Part shown: in pieces, positions 51,410-59,882 of the stretch
Numbering within the stretch: position 1 is the first letter of the stretch
Layout: each line of letters begins with the position of its first letter
Assembly (NCBI RefSeq): GCF_000425065.1
Contig: NZ_AULB01000020.1
Location: 1-64,000, forward strand
From: Actinomadura rifamycini DSM 43936
GTDB lineage: Bacteria > Actinomycetota > Actinomycetes > Streptosporangiales > Streptosporangiaceae
Length of the DNA stretch: 64,000 nt
Reading direction: 5' to 3'
The notes under the pieces: generated by a model
Database searches by the model: none
Told to the model about the DNA's origin: nothing
The model's input: only the letters and a program-made list of their open reading frames with translations
Program-made: the position numbers and the translations under genes

Positions 51410-52180
51410 ATGGGCATCGCGTCGGAGACGAAGGACGGCGTCCGCGTCATCACGATGGACTTCCCTCCGGTCAACGCGCTCCCGGTGGCGGGCTGGCGCG
51501 ACCTGGCCGCCGCCGTGGACGAGGCGGGCCGGGACGAGGACACCCGGGTCGTCGTGCTCAGGGCCGAGGGCCGCGGCTTCAACGCGGGGGTGGACATTAA
51601 GGAACTGCAGCGGACGCCCGGATTCGAGGCGCTCGTCGGGGTCAACCGGCAGTGCTACGCCGCGTTCAAGGCCGTCTACGAGTGCGCCGTCCCGGTGGTC
51701 GCGGCGGTGCAGGGCTTCTGCCTCGGCGGCGGTGTGGGGCTGGTCGGGAACTCCGACACCATCGTCGCGTCCGAGGACGCCTACTTCGGGGTGCCCGAGG
51801 TCGACCGCGGTGCGCTCGGCGCGGCCACGCACCTCGCCCGGCTGGTGCCCGGCCACCTGCTCCGCACCCTCTATTACACGAGCCGGACGATCCCGGCCCG
51901 GCAGCTCGTGCAGTTCGGCTCGGTCCTGGAGGTGGTGCCGCCCGAGCGGCTCGACGACGCGGCCATGGCGGTGGCCGGGGAGGTCGCGGCCAAGGACACG
52001 ACGGTCGTCCGGGCCGCCAAGGAGGCGCTGAACGGCATCGATCCCGTGGACGTCAACCGCTCCTACCGGTTCGAGCAGGGGTTCACGTTCGAGCTCAGCC
52101 TGTCGGGGGTGGCCGACCGGCACCGGGACGCGTTCGTTGCCACCGGTGAGCCGCTGAAGGGGGACCAAGCGCGCTCCTGA
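51410..52180 (+). CDS. echA20: EchA20-type steroid ring D hydrolase
   Basis: A 256-residue crotonase-fold protein. The text FPPVNALPVAGWRDLAAAV, then RAEGRGFNAGVDIKELQRT, CLGGGVGLVGNSDTIVAS, FGVPEVDRGALGAATHLARL and NRSYRFEQGFTFELSLSGVA follows M. tuberculosis EchA20 (Rv3550) closely as I remember it. EchA20 hydrolytically opens ring D of the HIP-derived CoA thioester. ATG 51410 follows GGAGAGGGGC. A KstR2-like box lies upstream. Confidence 0.9.
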   Translation: MGIASETKDGVRVITMDFPPVNALPVAGWRDLAAAVDEAGRDEDTRVVVLRAEGRGFNAGVDIKELQRTPGFEALVGVNRQCYAAFKAVYECAVPVVAAVQGFCLGGGVGLVGNSDTIVASEDAYFGVPEVDRGALGAATHLARLVPGHLLRTLYYTSRTIPARQLVQFGSVLEVVPPERLDDAAMAVAGEVAAKDTTVVRAAKEALNGIDPVDVNRSYRFEQGFTFELSLSGVADRHRDAFVATGEPLKGDQARS

Positions 52181-52267
52181 CGCGGGAGGCCGGCGCCGCC
52201 GCCGGACCGGCCGACGCCGCGATGCTCCCTTGACGTGTGATCCAGGTCATTTTACGCTCCCGAGGCT

Positions 52268-52281
52268 AACAAATGTTTGTT
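52268..52281 (+). promoter_or_regulatory. KstR2-like box upstream of the ABC importer
   Basis: AACAAATGTTTGTT is symmetrical apart from the two central bases and equals the 61628 site in all but these. It lies 40 bases before the substrate-binding-protein start, so the whole importer operon is probably in the steroid regulon. Confidence 0.7.
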
Positions 52282-52321
52282 TTAGTCGCGGACGCGGCGG
52301 ACGGGCGGAGGACCGGGAGAT

Positions 52322-53515
52322 ATGAGGCGACGTTTCATGGCGGCGGCCGCGGCCGCCGCGAGCGCGGCGGCGTTGCTCGCCGGATGCGGGAGCGGGGCGG
52401 GCGGCGGCGCCGGCGGCCCCTACCGGGTGCTGATGACCGCGGGGCTCAGCGCCCAGGGGACGCTGGCGGGCAACGCCGCGACGTCCGTGCTCGCGGTGAA
52501 GGCCGGCGTCGCGGCCGTCAACGAGGCCGGCGGCGTCGCCGGCCGCGAGGTGGAGCTGACCGTCGTCGACGACGAGGGCAACCCCACCACCGCCCTCACC
52601 AACATCCGGAAGGCGATCGCCTCGGACCGGCCCGACGTCGTCATCAACGCCGGACCGTCCCCGGTGACGGCCGCGACCCTGCCCGTGCTCGGGCAGCACG
52701 AGATCCTCTCCTTCAACATCGCCCCCACGGCGGACTCGGCGGATCCGAAGAAGAACCCGCTCAACTTCGACCTGACCGGCAACCCCGAGGACTACATCCG
52801 CGGCTTCGTCCCGTACCTGCGGGAGAAGGGGTACAGGTCGGCCGGGATCGTGCACGGCGGCACGGCCAGCGGTGTCACGTTCGCCGAGCAGATGGAGCCC
52901 GCGCTGGAGAAGGCGGGCATCACCGTGGCGGGGAACGAGGAGTACGACCCGGCGGCGCTCGACATGACGCCGCAGCTCCAGGCGCTGAAGTCGCGGAACC
53001 CGGACGTGCTGATCATGGACGGCTACGGGGCGCCGGTCGGGCACGTCCTCAAGGGCGTCGAGAAGCTCGGCTGGGACGTGCCCATCGTCGGCAACAACTC
53101 GGTGAGCGCGACCGGCCTCGTCTCGACGCCCCCGCCCGGCGGCGTCCTCGGCACCGCCCAGACCGAGAACCTCGTCATGCAGGTCTACACGAGCACCGTG
53201 CGCGATCCGGACGACACGGCCGTGAACGGCGTCGTCGCGGCCATGGCGGGGCTGGGGAAGATCGAGTCCACGCTCATCATGGCGACCAACTACGACGCGC
53301 TTCCCCTGATCGCCGCGGCGGCGGCCGACGCCGGCCGCTCCGACGACCCGAAGGCGCTCGCCGAGGCGCTCGAGAAGCCCGAGGTGCAGCGGGCGGCCAA
53401 GGTCGTGATCATCGGCGGCTACCACTTCCGGCCCGACTCCCACGGGCCCAACCTCACCGCCGAGGACTTCGACTTCGTCGCGCCGGCACCGCTCGAGAAC
53501 GGCCAGTTCACGTGA
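52322..53515 (+). CDS. Branched-chain-amino-acid-type ABC substrate-binding lipoprotein
   Basis: A 397-residue lipoprotein. The signal peptide ends in lipobox LLAGC with C22, followed by a Gly-rich linker. The two-lobed type I binding fold contains AGVAAVNEAGGVAGREVELT, NAGPSPVTAATLPVLGQHE and ATNYDALPLIAAAAADAGRS. It is the first gene of an importer operon directly behind a KstR2-like box. Therefore the ligand may be a steroid or a partly degraded steroid acid such as HIP, and not an amino acid. Confidence 0.9.
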   Translation: MRRRFMAAAAAAASAAALLAGCGSGAGGGAGGPYRVLMTAGLSAQGTLAGNAATSVLAVKAGVAAVNEAGGVAGREVELTVVDDEGNPTTALTNIRKAIASDRPDVVINAGPSPVTAATLPVLGQHEILSFNIAPTADSADPKKNPLNFDLTGNPEDYIRGFVPYLREKGYRSAGIVHGGTASGVTFAEQMEPALEKAGITVAGNEEYDPAALDMTPQLQALKSRNPDVLIMDGYGAPVGHVLKGVEKLGWDVPIVGNNSVSATGLVSTPPPGGVLGTAQTENLVMQVYTSTVRDPDDTAVNGVVAAMAGLGKIESTLIMATNYDALPLIAAAAADAGRSDDPKALAEALEKPEVQRAAKVVIIGGYHFRPDSHGPNLTAEDFDFVAPAPLENGQFT

Positions 53516-53549
53516 CGCGGCCCGGGCGCGCCGGCGGAGGCGGCCGGCC

Positions 53550-54407
53550 ATGACGATCATCTGGGGCGGGCTGGCGCTCGGCGCGGTGTACGCGCTGGTC
53601 GCCATCGGCTACAACATCGTCTTCATCTCGTCGAAGACGTTCAACTTCGCGCAGGCGCAGCTGATGATGGTGGGCACCTTCGTCGCCTACACCGGTCTGG
53701 TGACGCTGCGGCTCCCGGTGGCGGTGGTGGTCCTGCTCGCCACGGCCGCGGTCATGCTCGTCGCGGCCGTCGAGGAGCGGCTGGCCGTCCGGCCGGTCGA
53801 GGATCCCGAGACGGTGCTGGTCACCACCCTCGGCGCGGGGGTGCTCATCAACGGCCTGACCCAGGTCGTCTGGGGCGGGCAGCCGCTGGCCGTGCCGTTC
53901 TTCGGCGGCGACGGGGTACTGGAGCTCCTCGGCGGACGGGTCTACCCGGTGGAGATCGCGCTCGTCGTCGTCGCCGTGGTCCTGGTCGTCCTGTTCGGCT
54001 GGTTCGCCCGCCGTTCTGTCACCGGCCTGACGCTGCTCGCGATGGCCGAGGACCGCGAGGCGGCGATGCTGCGCGGGGTCGACGTCCGCCGGCTGGCCTT
54101 CGGGGCGTTCGCCGCGTCCGGGGCGCTCGCCGGGCTGCTGGGCGTCTTCGTGGGCCCGAAGACCTTCGCCGTCGCGACCCTCGGCGCCTCGCTGGCGCTC
54201 AAGGGCTTCGTCGTCATGGCGATCGGCGGATTCGGGTCGATGCCCGGCACGCTAGTCGGCGGCCTGGTGGTCGGGCTGGCCGAGGCGCTCGCCGCCCGCC
54301 ATCTGGGCAGCGAGTTCGCCGCGATCTCCGTGTTCGCCGTGCTGATCGCCATCCTGCTGGTCCGGCCGTCCGGGCTGTTCGTCCGCACGCGGGAAAGGCT
54401 GGTGTGA
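53550..54407 (+). CDS. LivH-type ABC permease
   Basis: A 285-residue membrane protein with about eight hydrophobic segments. It begins IIWGGLALGAVYALVAIGYN; AMAEDREAAMLRGVDVRRLA is the conserved cytoplasmic loop and AIGGFGSMPGTLVGGLVVGL another landmark. The start ATG 53550 follows GGCGGAGG. The stop overlaps the start of the next gene (GTGA). Confidence 0.9.
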   Translation: MTIIWGGLALGAVYALVAIGYNIVFISSKTFNFAQAQLMMVGTFVAYTGLVTLRLPVAVVVLLATAAVMLVAAVEERLAVRPVEDPETVLVTTLGAGVLINGLTQVVWGGQPLAVPFFGGDGVLELLGGRVYPVEIALVVVAVVLVVLFGWFARRSVTGLTLLAMAEDREAAMLRGVDVRRLAFGAFAASGALAGLLGVFVGPKTFAVATLGASLALKGFVVMAIGGFGSMPGTLVGGLVVGLAEALAARHLGSEFAAISVFAVLIAILLVRPSGLFVRTRERLV

Positions 54408-56197
54408 CGATGGGCCTCTGGCGGGGACTGCGCGCCCTCCCTACCTGGACCGTTCCGGTGCTCTGCGCGGCCGTGCTCCTGCTGCTCCCGGCGTTCGGGC
54501 TCGGCTTCTCGGCCACCCGGCAGATCCAGCTCGCCTGCATCCTGGCCCTCCTGGTCAGCGGGCTCAACCTCAGCCTCGGCTACGCCGGGGAACTCGCGCT
54601 CGGCCAGGCGGCCATGTACGCCGTCGGCGCCTACACGGCCGGTCTGCTCTCGGTGGCCGGGCGCACCGACATCGTGCTGCAGCTCGCCGCCGCCGGCCTG
54701 GCGGTCCTGGCGGTGGGCGTGCTCACCGGGATGGTCGGGCTGCGGCTGGGGAGCTGGTCGCTGGCGATGACGTCGTTCTTCCTGGTGCTGATCGTGCCGG
54801 ACGTCCTCGCCGTCTTCGACGACCGCACCGGCGGCCGGAACGGGCTCAGCGGCATCCTCGGCCCGACGCTGTTCGGCCGTCCGCTGGGTCCGACCGAGGT
54901 CTACCTCGTGATCGCGGTGGTGCTCGTCGCCTGGTTCGCGGTCATGCGCAACATCGCGACTTCCCGGCACGGCGTGGCGCTGCGGGTGCTGAAGCAGAGC
55001 CCCGTCCTGGCGTCGTCCATGGGGATCTCGGTCTTCCGGATGAAGCTGCTGGCGTACGCGCTGGGCGCCATTCCGGCGGGCCTCGCGGGCGCCCTCTTCG
55101 CGAACCTCGACCTGTACGTCTCGCCCGAGGCGTTCGGCTTCGTGCTCGCCACGACGATCCTCGCGGCGGCGATCCTCGGCGGCGTGACCAGCGTGTACGG
55201 CGCGCTGGCCGGGGCCGCCATCATGCAGTTCGGGCCGAACCAGTCCTCGCGGTTCCAGGAGTACGCGCTGGTCTTCACCGGCGCCTTCCTGATCATCGGC
55301 GGAGTCCTGCTGCGCGGCGGGCTGGCGGCCCCGGCCCGCCGCGCCGTGGCGCGCCTCGACCGGGCCGCGGGCATCCGCCCCCGGCCCGGGGCCGGTGCCG
55401 CGGAGGCGGACGTCCCGCGAATCCGCGGGACGGAGCTGGTCGTGGACGGCGTCACCAAGTCGTTCGGCGGCAACCGGGCCCTCGACGGGGTGAGCTTCCG
55501 CGCGGAGCCGGGGCGGGTGACCGCGCTGATCGGGCCGAACGGCTCGGGAAAGACCACGCTGCTCAACATGGTCTGCGGCTTCTACCGCACCGACTCCGGC
55601 CGCATCCTCCTGGACGGCGCGCGGCTGGACGGGTCCGCCGCGCACCGGGTGTCGCGGGCGGGCGTCGCGCGGACCTTCCAGACGCCCGGCGTCCCCGACG
55701 GGGTGACGGTGCTGGAGGCCGTTGCCGCGGGCCGGTACTCGGCGGACCGGGTGTCCGTTCCGTCCGCCGTCCTGCGGCTGCCGCGGTTCCGCCGCGCCCG
55801 GCGCGCGGACGTCGCGGAGGCCGAGCGCATGCTCGCGCTGGTCGGCATGGCGGAGCTGCGCGACGAACCGGCGTCCTCGCTGCCCCTGGGCATGCGGCGG
55901 CTGCTGGAGGTGGCGAGGTCCCTCGCCGCCTCGCCCGGGGTGCTGCTGCTGGACGAGGCCGCGTCCGGGCTGGACGAGGACGAGGTCGGGCGGCTGGCGG
56001 AGCTGATCCGGCGGATCCGCCGGGCGGGCGGGACCGTGGTCCTGGTCGAGCACAACTTCCGGCTCGTCCTGGACCTCGCGGACGACATCGTCGTGCTGGC
56101 GCACGGCCAGGTCGTCGCGCACGGGCCGCCGGCGGAGATCGAGACGAACCCGCGGGTGCTCGCCGAGTACCTGGGGGCCACCGAGGGGGTGTCATGA
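54404..56197 (+). CDS. Fused LivM permease and LivG ATPase
   Basis: A 597-residue fusion. Residues 1 to about 310 form a LivM-type permease (LALLVSGLNLSLGYAGELAL, then KQSPVLASSMGISVFRMKLL). Residues about 340-597 form a LivG-type ATPase with Walker A GPNGSGKTT, LPLGMRRLLEVARSLA signature region, Walker B LLLDEAASGLDEDE and switch His in VEHNF. The frame is continuous, with an Arg/Ala/Gly-rich linker (RPGAGAAEADVPR). GTG 54404 overlaps the previous gene; ATG 54410 is an alternative. Such fusions occur in actinomycete steroid clusters. Confidence 0.92.
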   Translation: MTMGLWRGLRALPTWTVPVLCAAVLLLLPAFGLGFSATRQIQLACILALLVSGLNLSLGYAGELALGQAAMYAVGAYTAGLLSVAGRTDIVLQLAAAGLAVLAVGVLTGMVGLRLGSWSLAMTSFFLVLIVPDVLAVFDDRTGGRNGLSGILGPTLFGRPLGPTEVYLVIAVVLVAWFAVMRNIATSRHGVALRVLKQSPVLASSMGISVFRMKLLAYALGAIPAGLAGALFANLDLYVSPEAFGFVLATTILAAAILGGVTSVYGALAGAAIMQFGPNQSSRFQEYALVFTGAFLIIGGVLLRGGLAAPARRAVARLDRAAGIRPRPGAGAAEADVPRIRGTELVVDGVTKSFGGNRALDGVSFRAEPGRVTALIGPNGSGKTTLLNMVCGFYRTDSGRILLDGARLDGSAAHRVSRAGVARTFQTPGVPDGVTVLEAVAAGRYSADRVSVPSAVLRLPRFRRARRADVAEAERMLALVGMAELRDEPASSLPLGMRRLLEVARSLAASPGVLLLDEAASGLDEDEVGRLAELIRRIRRAGGTVVLVEHNFRLVLDLADDIVVLAHGQVVAHGPPAEIETNPRVLAEYLGATEGVS

Positions 56198-56979
56198 CGG
56201 ACGAGTCTCCGGACGCGTCCCCGCGGGAACCCGTGCTGCGGGCGCGCGGGCTCGCCACCGGGTACGGCGATCTGCGGGTGGTCTGGGACGTGAGCCTGGA
56301 CGTGTGGCCCGGTGAGCTGACCGTGCTCCTCGGGCGCAACGGCGCCGGCAAGACGAGCACACTGCGGGCCCTCGCCGGCCTGAACACGGTGTCCGGCGGG
56401 ACGGTCGAGCTGGACGGCGCCGACGTGACGCGGACGCCCGCGCACCGGAGGGTGCGGCGCGGCCTGGCGTACGTGCAGGAGGGCAAGCGCGTCTTCCACC
56501 GGCAGACGGTCGAGCAGAACCTCATCGTGGGCGGCTGCACGCGCCGCATGTCGCGGTCGGCGCTGCGCGGCGAGGCCGACCGGGTCTACGAGATCTTCCC
56601 GGTGCTGGGCGAGAAGCGGAACGTGCTCGCGGGCGACATGTCCGGCGGGCAGCAGCAGATGCTCGCGATCGGCCAGGCGCTGATGGCGGCGCCGAAGGCG
56701 CTGATGCTGGACGAGCCGTCCGGCGGCCTCGCGCCGGTGGTCGTGGCGCAGGTCATGGAGCAGGTGGCGCGGCTCAAGGAGCACGGCATCGGCGTGCTGC
56801 TGGTGGAGCAGGCGCTCGAAGCGTCGGTCCGGGTCGCCGACCACATCGTCGTCCTCGACATGGGACGTGTGCTGGTCGGCGTCCGCAAGGACGAACTGGA
56901 CGACATCGCCACGCTGCGCGAGGCGTACTTCGGCGGGCGGGCCCGGCGGCCGCCGGAGCCTTCGCCGACGGAGCCGTGA
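56194..56979 (+). CDS. LivF-type ABC ATPase
   Basis: A 261-residue ATPase with Walker A GRNGAGKTS, signature MSGGQQQMLAIGQALM, Walker B LMLDEPSGGLAP and switch VEQALEA. The signature Q-rich loop is typical of LivF. The ATG overlaps the fusion gene stop (ATGA). It completes a four-domain importer with the two permease and two ATPase units. Confidence 0.92.
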   Translation: MTDESPDASPREPVLRARGLATGYGDLRVVWDVSLDVWPGELTVLLGRNGAGKTSTLRALAGLNTVSGGTVELDGADVTRTPAHRRVRRGLAYVQEGKRVFHRQTVEQNLIVGGCTRRMSRSALRGEADRVYEIFPVLGEKRNVLAGDMSGGQQQMLAIGQALMAAPKALMLDEPSGGLAPVVVAQVMEQVARLKEHGIGVLLVEQALEASVRVADHIVVLDMGRVLVGVRKDELDDIATLREAYFGGRARRPPEPSPTEP

Positions 56980-56999
56980 GGAAGGAACGAGAGTCGGCG

Positions 57000-57476
57000 T
57001 TGCAGATCGATGTCGCGGGCCGCGTGGTCCCGGTGACCGGGGGCACCCGGGCGGCACGGCCGCATCGACGTTGCCGTGAACAACGCCGGTGGAGCGCCCT
57101 TCACCGGGTTCGCCTCGGCGTCCCCCGCTTCCACCGCGGGGTCACCGATCTCAACTTCCTCGCGGGCGTCTTCGTGGCGCAGGCGGTGCACCCCGTGATG
57201 AGCGCGCAGGACTCCGGAGGCGTCGTCCTCAACGTCACCTCGATCAGCGCGCGGCGGCCGAGCCCCGGGACGGCGGTGTACGGGGCGGCGAAGGCCGCGC
57301 TGGAGAGCCTGACCCGCAGCCTCGCCGTCGAGTGAGCGCTGCGGATCCGGGTCGACGCCGTCAGGCTCGCCGCCCACATCACCGGTGCCGTCCTCAACGT
57401 GGACGGCGGCGGTGCGTGGCCGGCGTTCCTCCGGCACGCGCCGGGCACCGAGAAGCCGCCGGGATCGGCGCCCTGA
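57000..57476 (+). pseudogene. IpdF-like SDR, eroded by two internal deletions
   Basis: Pieces of one SDR follow in order: LQIDVAGRVVPVTGGTRA; GRIDVAVNNAGGAPFTGFAS (other frame); RFHRGVTDLNFLAGVFVAQA and ISARRPSPGTAVYGAAKAAL with LTRSLAVE. Then comes a TGA (57333-57335) where relatives have Trp, then RIRVDAV joined to RLAAHITGAVLNVDGGGAWP. About 60 residues are missing after TGGTRA and about 40-50 before ITGA. One frame change falls at a C run (57122-57126). The NNAGGxPF and PAFL text resembles Rv3559c (IpdF) or Rv3549c. It directly follows the importer operon. Confidence 0.75.
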
Positions 57477-57502
57477 GCGCGGGCGGGGGCCGGGAGCGGG
57501 CC

Positions 57503-59134
57503 TCAGCCGCCGTCCGTCCGGGCGGCGGCGGCCCGCTCCCGCAGCACCGTCTTGAGGATCTTGCCGGACGCGTTGCGCGGCAGGCTCGCGGTGAGGACGA
57601 TCTCGCGGGGCGCCTTGAACCCGGCCAGCCGGGCCCGGCAGTGCGCGACGAGCTCGCCGGGGTCGGGCGCGGCCCCCGGACGGGCGACGACGTGCGCGAC
57701 CGCGACCGAGCCCAGGCGCGCGTCGGGGCGGGCCACGACGGCGGCCTCGGCGACGCCGGGGTGCGCGGCCAGGACGTTCTCCACCTCGGCCGGGTAGACG
57801 TTGAAGCCGCCGACGGTGAACATGTCCTTCAGCCGGTCGGTGATCTTGAGGCAGCCGTGCTCGTCGAGGCGGCCGACGTCGCCGGTGCGCAGCCAGCCGT
57901 CCGGATCGACGGCGGCGCGGGTGGCCTCCTCGTCCTCGAAGTAGCCGAGCATGGTGTTGCGTCCGCGGACCAGGATCTCGCCGTCCTCGCCCGGCGCCGC
58001 CTCCGTGCCGTCGCGCCCCACCAGGCGCAGCTCCACGCCGTCGACCGGCGGCCCGGTCGTCTCCGCGACGTGGCGCGGGTCCTCGTTCGGGCGGGACCGG
58101 GTGACCATCATGCACTCGGTCAGCCCGTACGCCTGGGCCACCTGGTCGAACCCGAGCTCCTCCCGCATCCGGGTGAAGAGGGTCTCCGGGACGGTCGCCG
58201 CGCCCGCGGTGGCGAAGCGCAGCGAGGACAGGTCGTGCTCCGCCAGCCGGGGGTGCGCCAGCAGCGACAGGAACAGCGTCGGCGTCCCGGGCATCACGGT
58301 GATGCGCTCGCGCTCGATCAGCTCCAGCAACCGGTCGCCGTCGAAGACCGGAACCGGGTGGACGGACGCTCCGGCGGTGAGCGCGGTGATCACCCCCGCC
58401 TTGTACCCGAAGCCGTGGAAGAAGGGGTTGACCACGGCGTAGCGGTCGTCCGGGGACAGGTTCGCGCCCGCGGCCCAGATGCGGGCGACGTCGACCGTCT
58501 GGCGGTGGGCGCTCATGACGCCCTTCGCCCGTCCGGTCGTGCCCGACGTGTACAGGATGTCGCACAGGTCGTCGGGCCTCACCCGGTCGGCGGCCTCCCG
58601 GGCGGCCTCCGCGGGGACGCCGTCCCCGGCGGCGAGGAAGTCCTCCCAAGGCAGCGCGCCGGCGGGCGCCCGCCCAGCGGGCACGTCGATGACGGTCCGC
58701 AGGTGCGGCAAGCCCGGGACGGGGCCGGTGTCTTCTGCGGCTTCCTCGGCGGCCGCCGCCCGCAGCATGCCCACGAGGTCGAGGTCGAGGAAGCCGTTCG
58801 CGGTGACCAGCGCGCGGGCGCGGGAGCGCGCGAGGATCGCCGCGGCCTCGTGGCCCCGGTAGCGTGTGTTCATCGGCACGACGACCGCGCCGACGGACTG
58901 GGCGCCGAGCAGCGCGACGACGAACTCGTACCGGTTCGGCATCCAGATCGCGACGCGGTCGCCGGACCGGACGCCGGTCGCGAGGTAGGCGCGCGCGGCT
59001 TGTTCGACGAGTTCTGCCAGGTCGCGGTACCGCAGGCGCACGTCCCCGTCCACGACGGCCGGGCGTGCGCCGTGGTCGCGGACGGCGTCGCGGAGCATTC
59101 CGGGGACGGTCGTCGACGGGCTCACGGCGTGCAT
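57503..59134 (-). CDS. fadD3: HIP-CoA synthetase, FadD3-like
   Basis: A 543-residue acyl-CoA synthetase. The P-loop is ILYTSGTTGRAKGVMSAHRQ. VNPFFHGFGYKAGVITALTA and LRFATAGAATVPETLFTRM follow, then adenylate motif GWLRTGDVG and hinge KDMFTVGGFNVYPAEVE. The catalytic Lys is in RNASGKILK. The text matches M. tuberculosis FadD3 (Rv3561), which activates the steroid-derived propionate HIP to its CoA thioester. ATG 59134 has GGAG upstream; TTG/GTG further up are unlikely. It is divergent from the KstR2-like gene with a box in the gap. Confidence 0.85.
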   Translation of the reverse strand: MHAVSPSTTVPGMLRDAVRDHGARPAVVDGDVRLRYRDLAELVEQAARAYLATGVRSGDRVAIWMPNRYEFVVALLGAQSVGAVVVPMNTRYRGHEAAAILARSRARALVTANGFLDLDLVGMLRAAAAEEAAEDTGPVPGLPHLRTVIDVPAGRAPAGALPWEDFLAAGDGVPAEAAREAADRVRPDDLCDILYTSGTTGRAKGVMSAHRQTVDVARIWAAGANLSPDDRYAVVNPFFHGFGYKAGVITALTAGASVHPVPVFDGDRLLELIERERITVMPGTPTLFLSLLAHPRLAEHDLSSLRFATAGAATVPETLFTRMREELGFDQVAQAYGLTECMMVTRSRPNEDPRHVAETTGPPVDGVELRLVGRDGTEAAPGEDGEILVRGRNTMLGYFEDEEATRAAVDPDGWLRTGDVGRLDEHGCLKITDRLKDMFTVGGFNVYPAEVENVLAAHPGVAEAAVVARPDARLGSVAVAHVVARPGAAPDPGELVAHCRARLAGFKAPREIVLTASLPRNASGKILKTVLRERAAAARTDGG

Positions 59135-59202
59135 GTCACTCCAGGGGTGCGGGGCGGATGCGGTGTCCGGTCGCGCCGTGCGCGACACTGGACCACCGAA
59201 CG

Positions 59203-59216
59203 AACAAATACTTGGT
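59203..59216 (+). promoter_or_regulatory. KstR2-like box between fadD3 and kstR2
   Basis: AACAAATACTTGGT agrees with the published mycobacterial KstR2 motif AnCAAGnnCTTGnT at nine of ten fixed positions. It lies 20 bases before the kstR2 start and 69 bases before fadD3, as expected for autoregulation plus control of the synthetase gene. Confidence 0.7.
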
Positions 59217-59235
59217 CAACCAGAGGGAGACGCAG

Positions 59236-59862
59236 ATGGCGGTGGCGAAGGCGGGCGGCCGGGCGCCGAAGAAGGAGGCGGTCCGGGCGGACGGCATCGA
59301 CAGGCGCGCCCGCCTGCTGGCCGTCGCGGCCGAGCTTTTCGCGACCAAGGGCTACGCCGCCACGACGGTGCGCGACATCGCCGACAACTCCGGCATCCTG
59401 GCCGGCAGCATCTACCACCACTTCAGCTCCAAGGAGGCCATGCTCGACGAGGTCCTCCGGGACTTCCTCTCCCGGCTGTACGAGCGGTTCTCCGAGATCG
59501 AGCGGCAGGGCGACGACCCGCGCGAGGCGCTCGGCAAACTCATCCGCGTCTCCTTCGACTGGATCCACGAGGCCCCGCACGCGGTCGCGGTGTACCAGAA
59601 CGAGAGCGACAACCTGATCGGGCAGGAGGGGTTCGCCTACGTCGGCGACTACAGCCTGAAGATCGAGCACATCTGGCTGCGGGTGCTCACCGCGGGCCAG
59701 ACGTCCGGGGTGTTCCGCCCGGACCTCGACATCAAGGTGTCCTACCTGTTCGTCCGCGACGCCATCTGGTCGTCGGTGCGCTGGTACCGCCCCGGCGGGC
59801 AGCTGACGCCCGAGAGGCTCGCCGACGAGTTCCTCGCCCTGGCACTGAAGGGCCTGCTCTAG
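59236..59862 (+). CDS. kstR2: KstR2-like TetR regulator of steroid C/D ring genes
   Basis: A 208-residue TetR protein. The helix-turn-helix LLAVAAELFATKGYAATTVR, then GILAGSIYHHFSSKEAMLDE, and the ligand domain text VSYLFVRDAIWSSVRWYRPG and GQLTPERLADEFLALALKGL match KstR2 (Rv3557c). That protein is released from DNA by HIP-CoA in mycobacteria. The N-terminus is about 15 residues longer than in the mycobacterial protein. ATG 59236 follows GAGGGAG. Its neighbours fadD3 and ipdABC are classic KstR2 targets. Confidence 0.88.
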   Translation: MAVAKAGGRAPKKEAVRADGIDRRARLLAVAAELFATKGYAATTVRDIADNSGILAGSIYHHFSSKEAMLDEVLRDFLSRLYERFSEIERQGDDPREALGKLIRVSFDWIHEAPHAVAVYQNESDNLIGQEGFAYVGDYSLKIEHIWLRVLTAGQTSGVFRPDLDIKVSYLFVRDAIWSSVRWYRPGGQLTPERLADEFLALALKGLL

Positions 59863-59882
59863 GGGCGCCGGCCGGCCTCCGC

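Noticed and set aside
54404-56197. LivM-LivG boundary as an assembly frameshift
   Set aside because: The frame is continuous across a natural-looking linker, and both domains are complete, so a true fusion is accepted.
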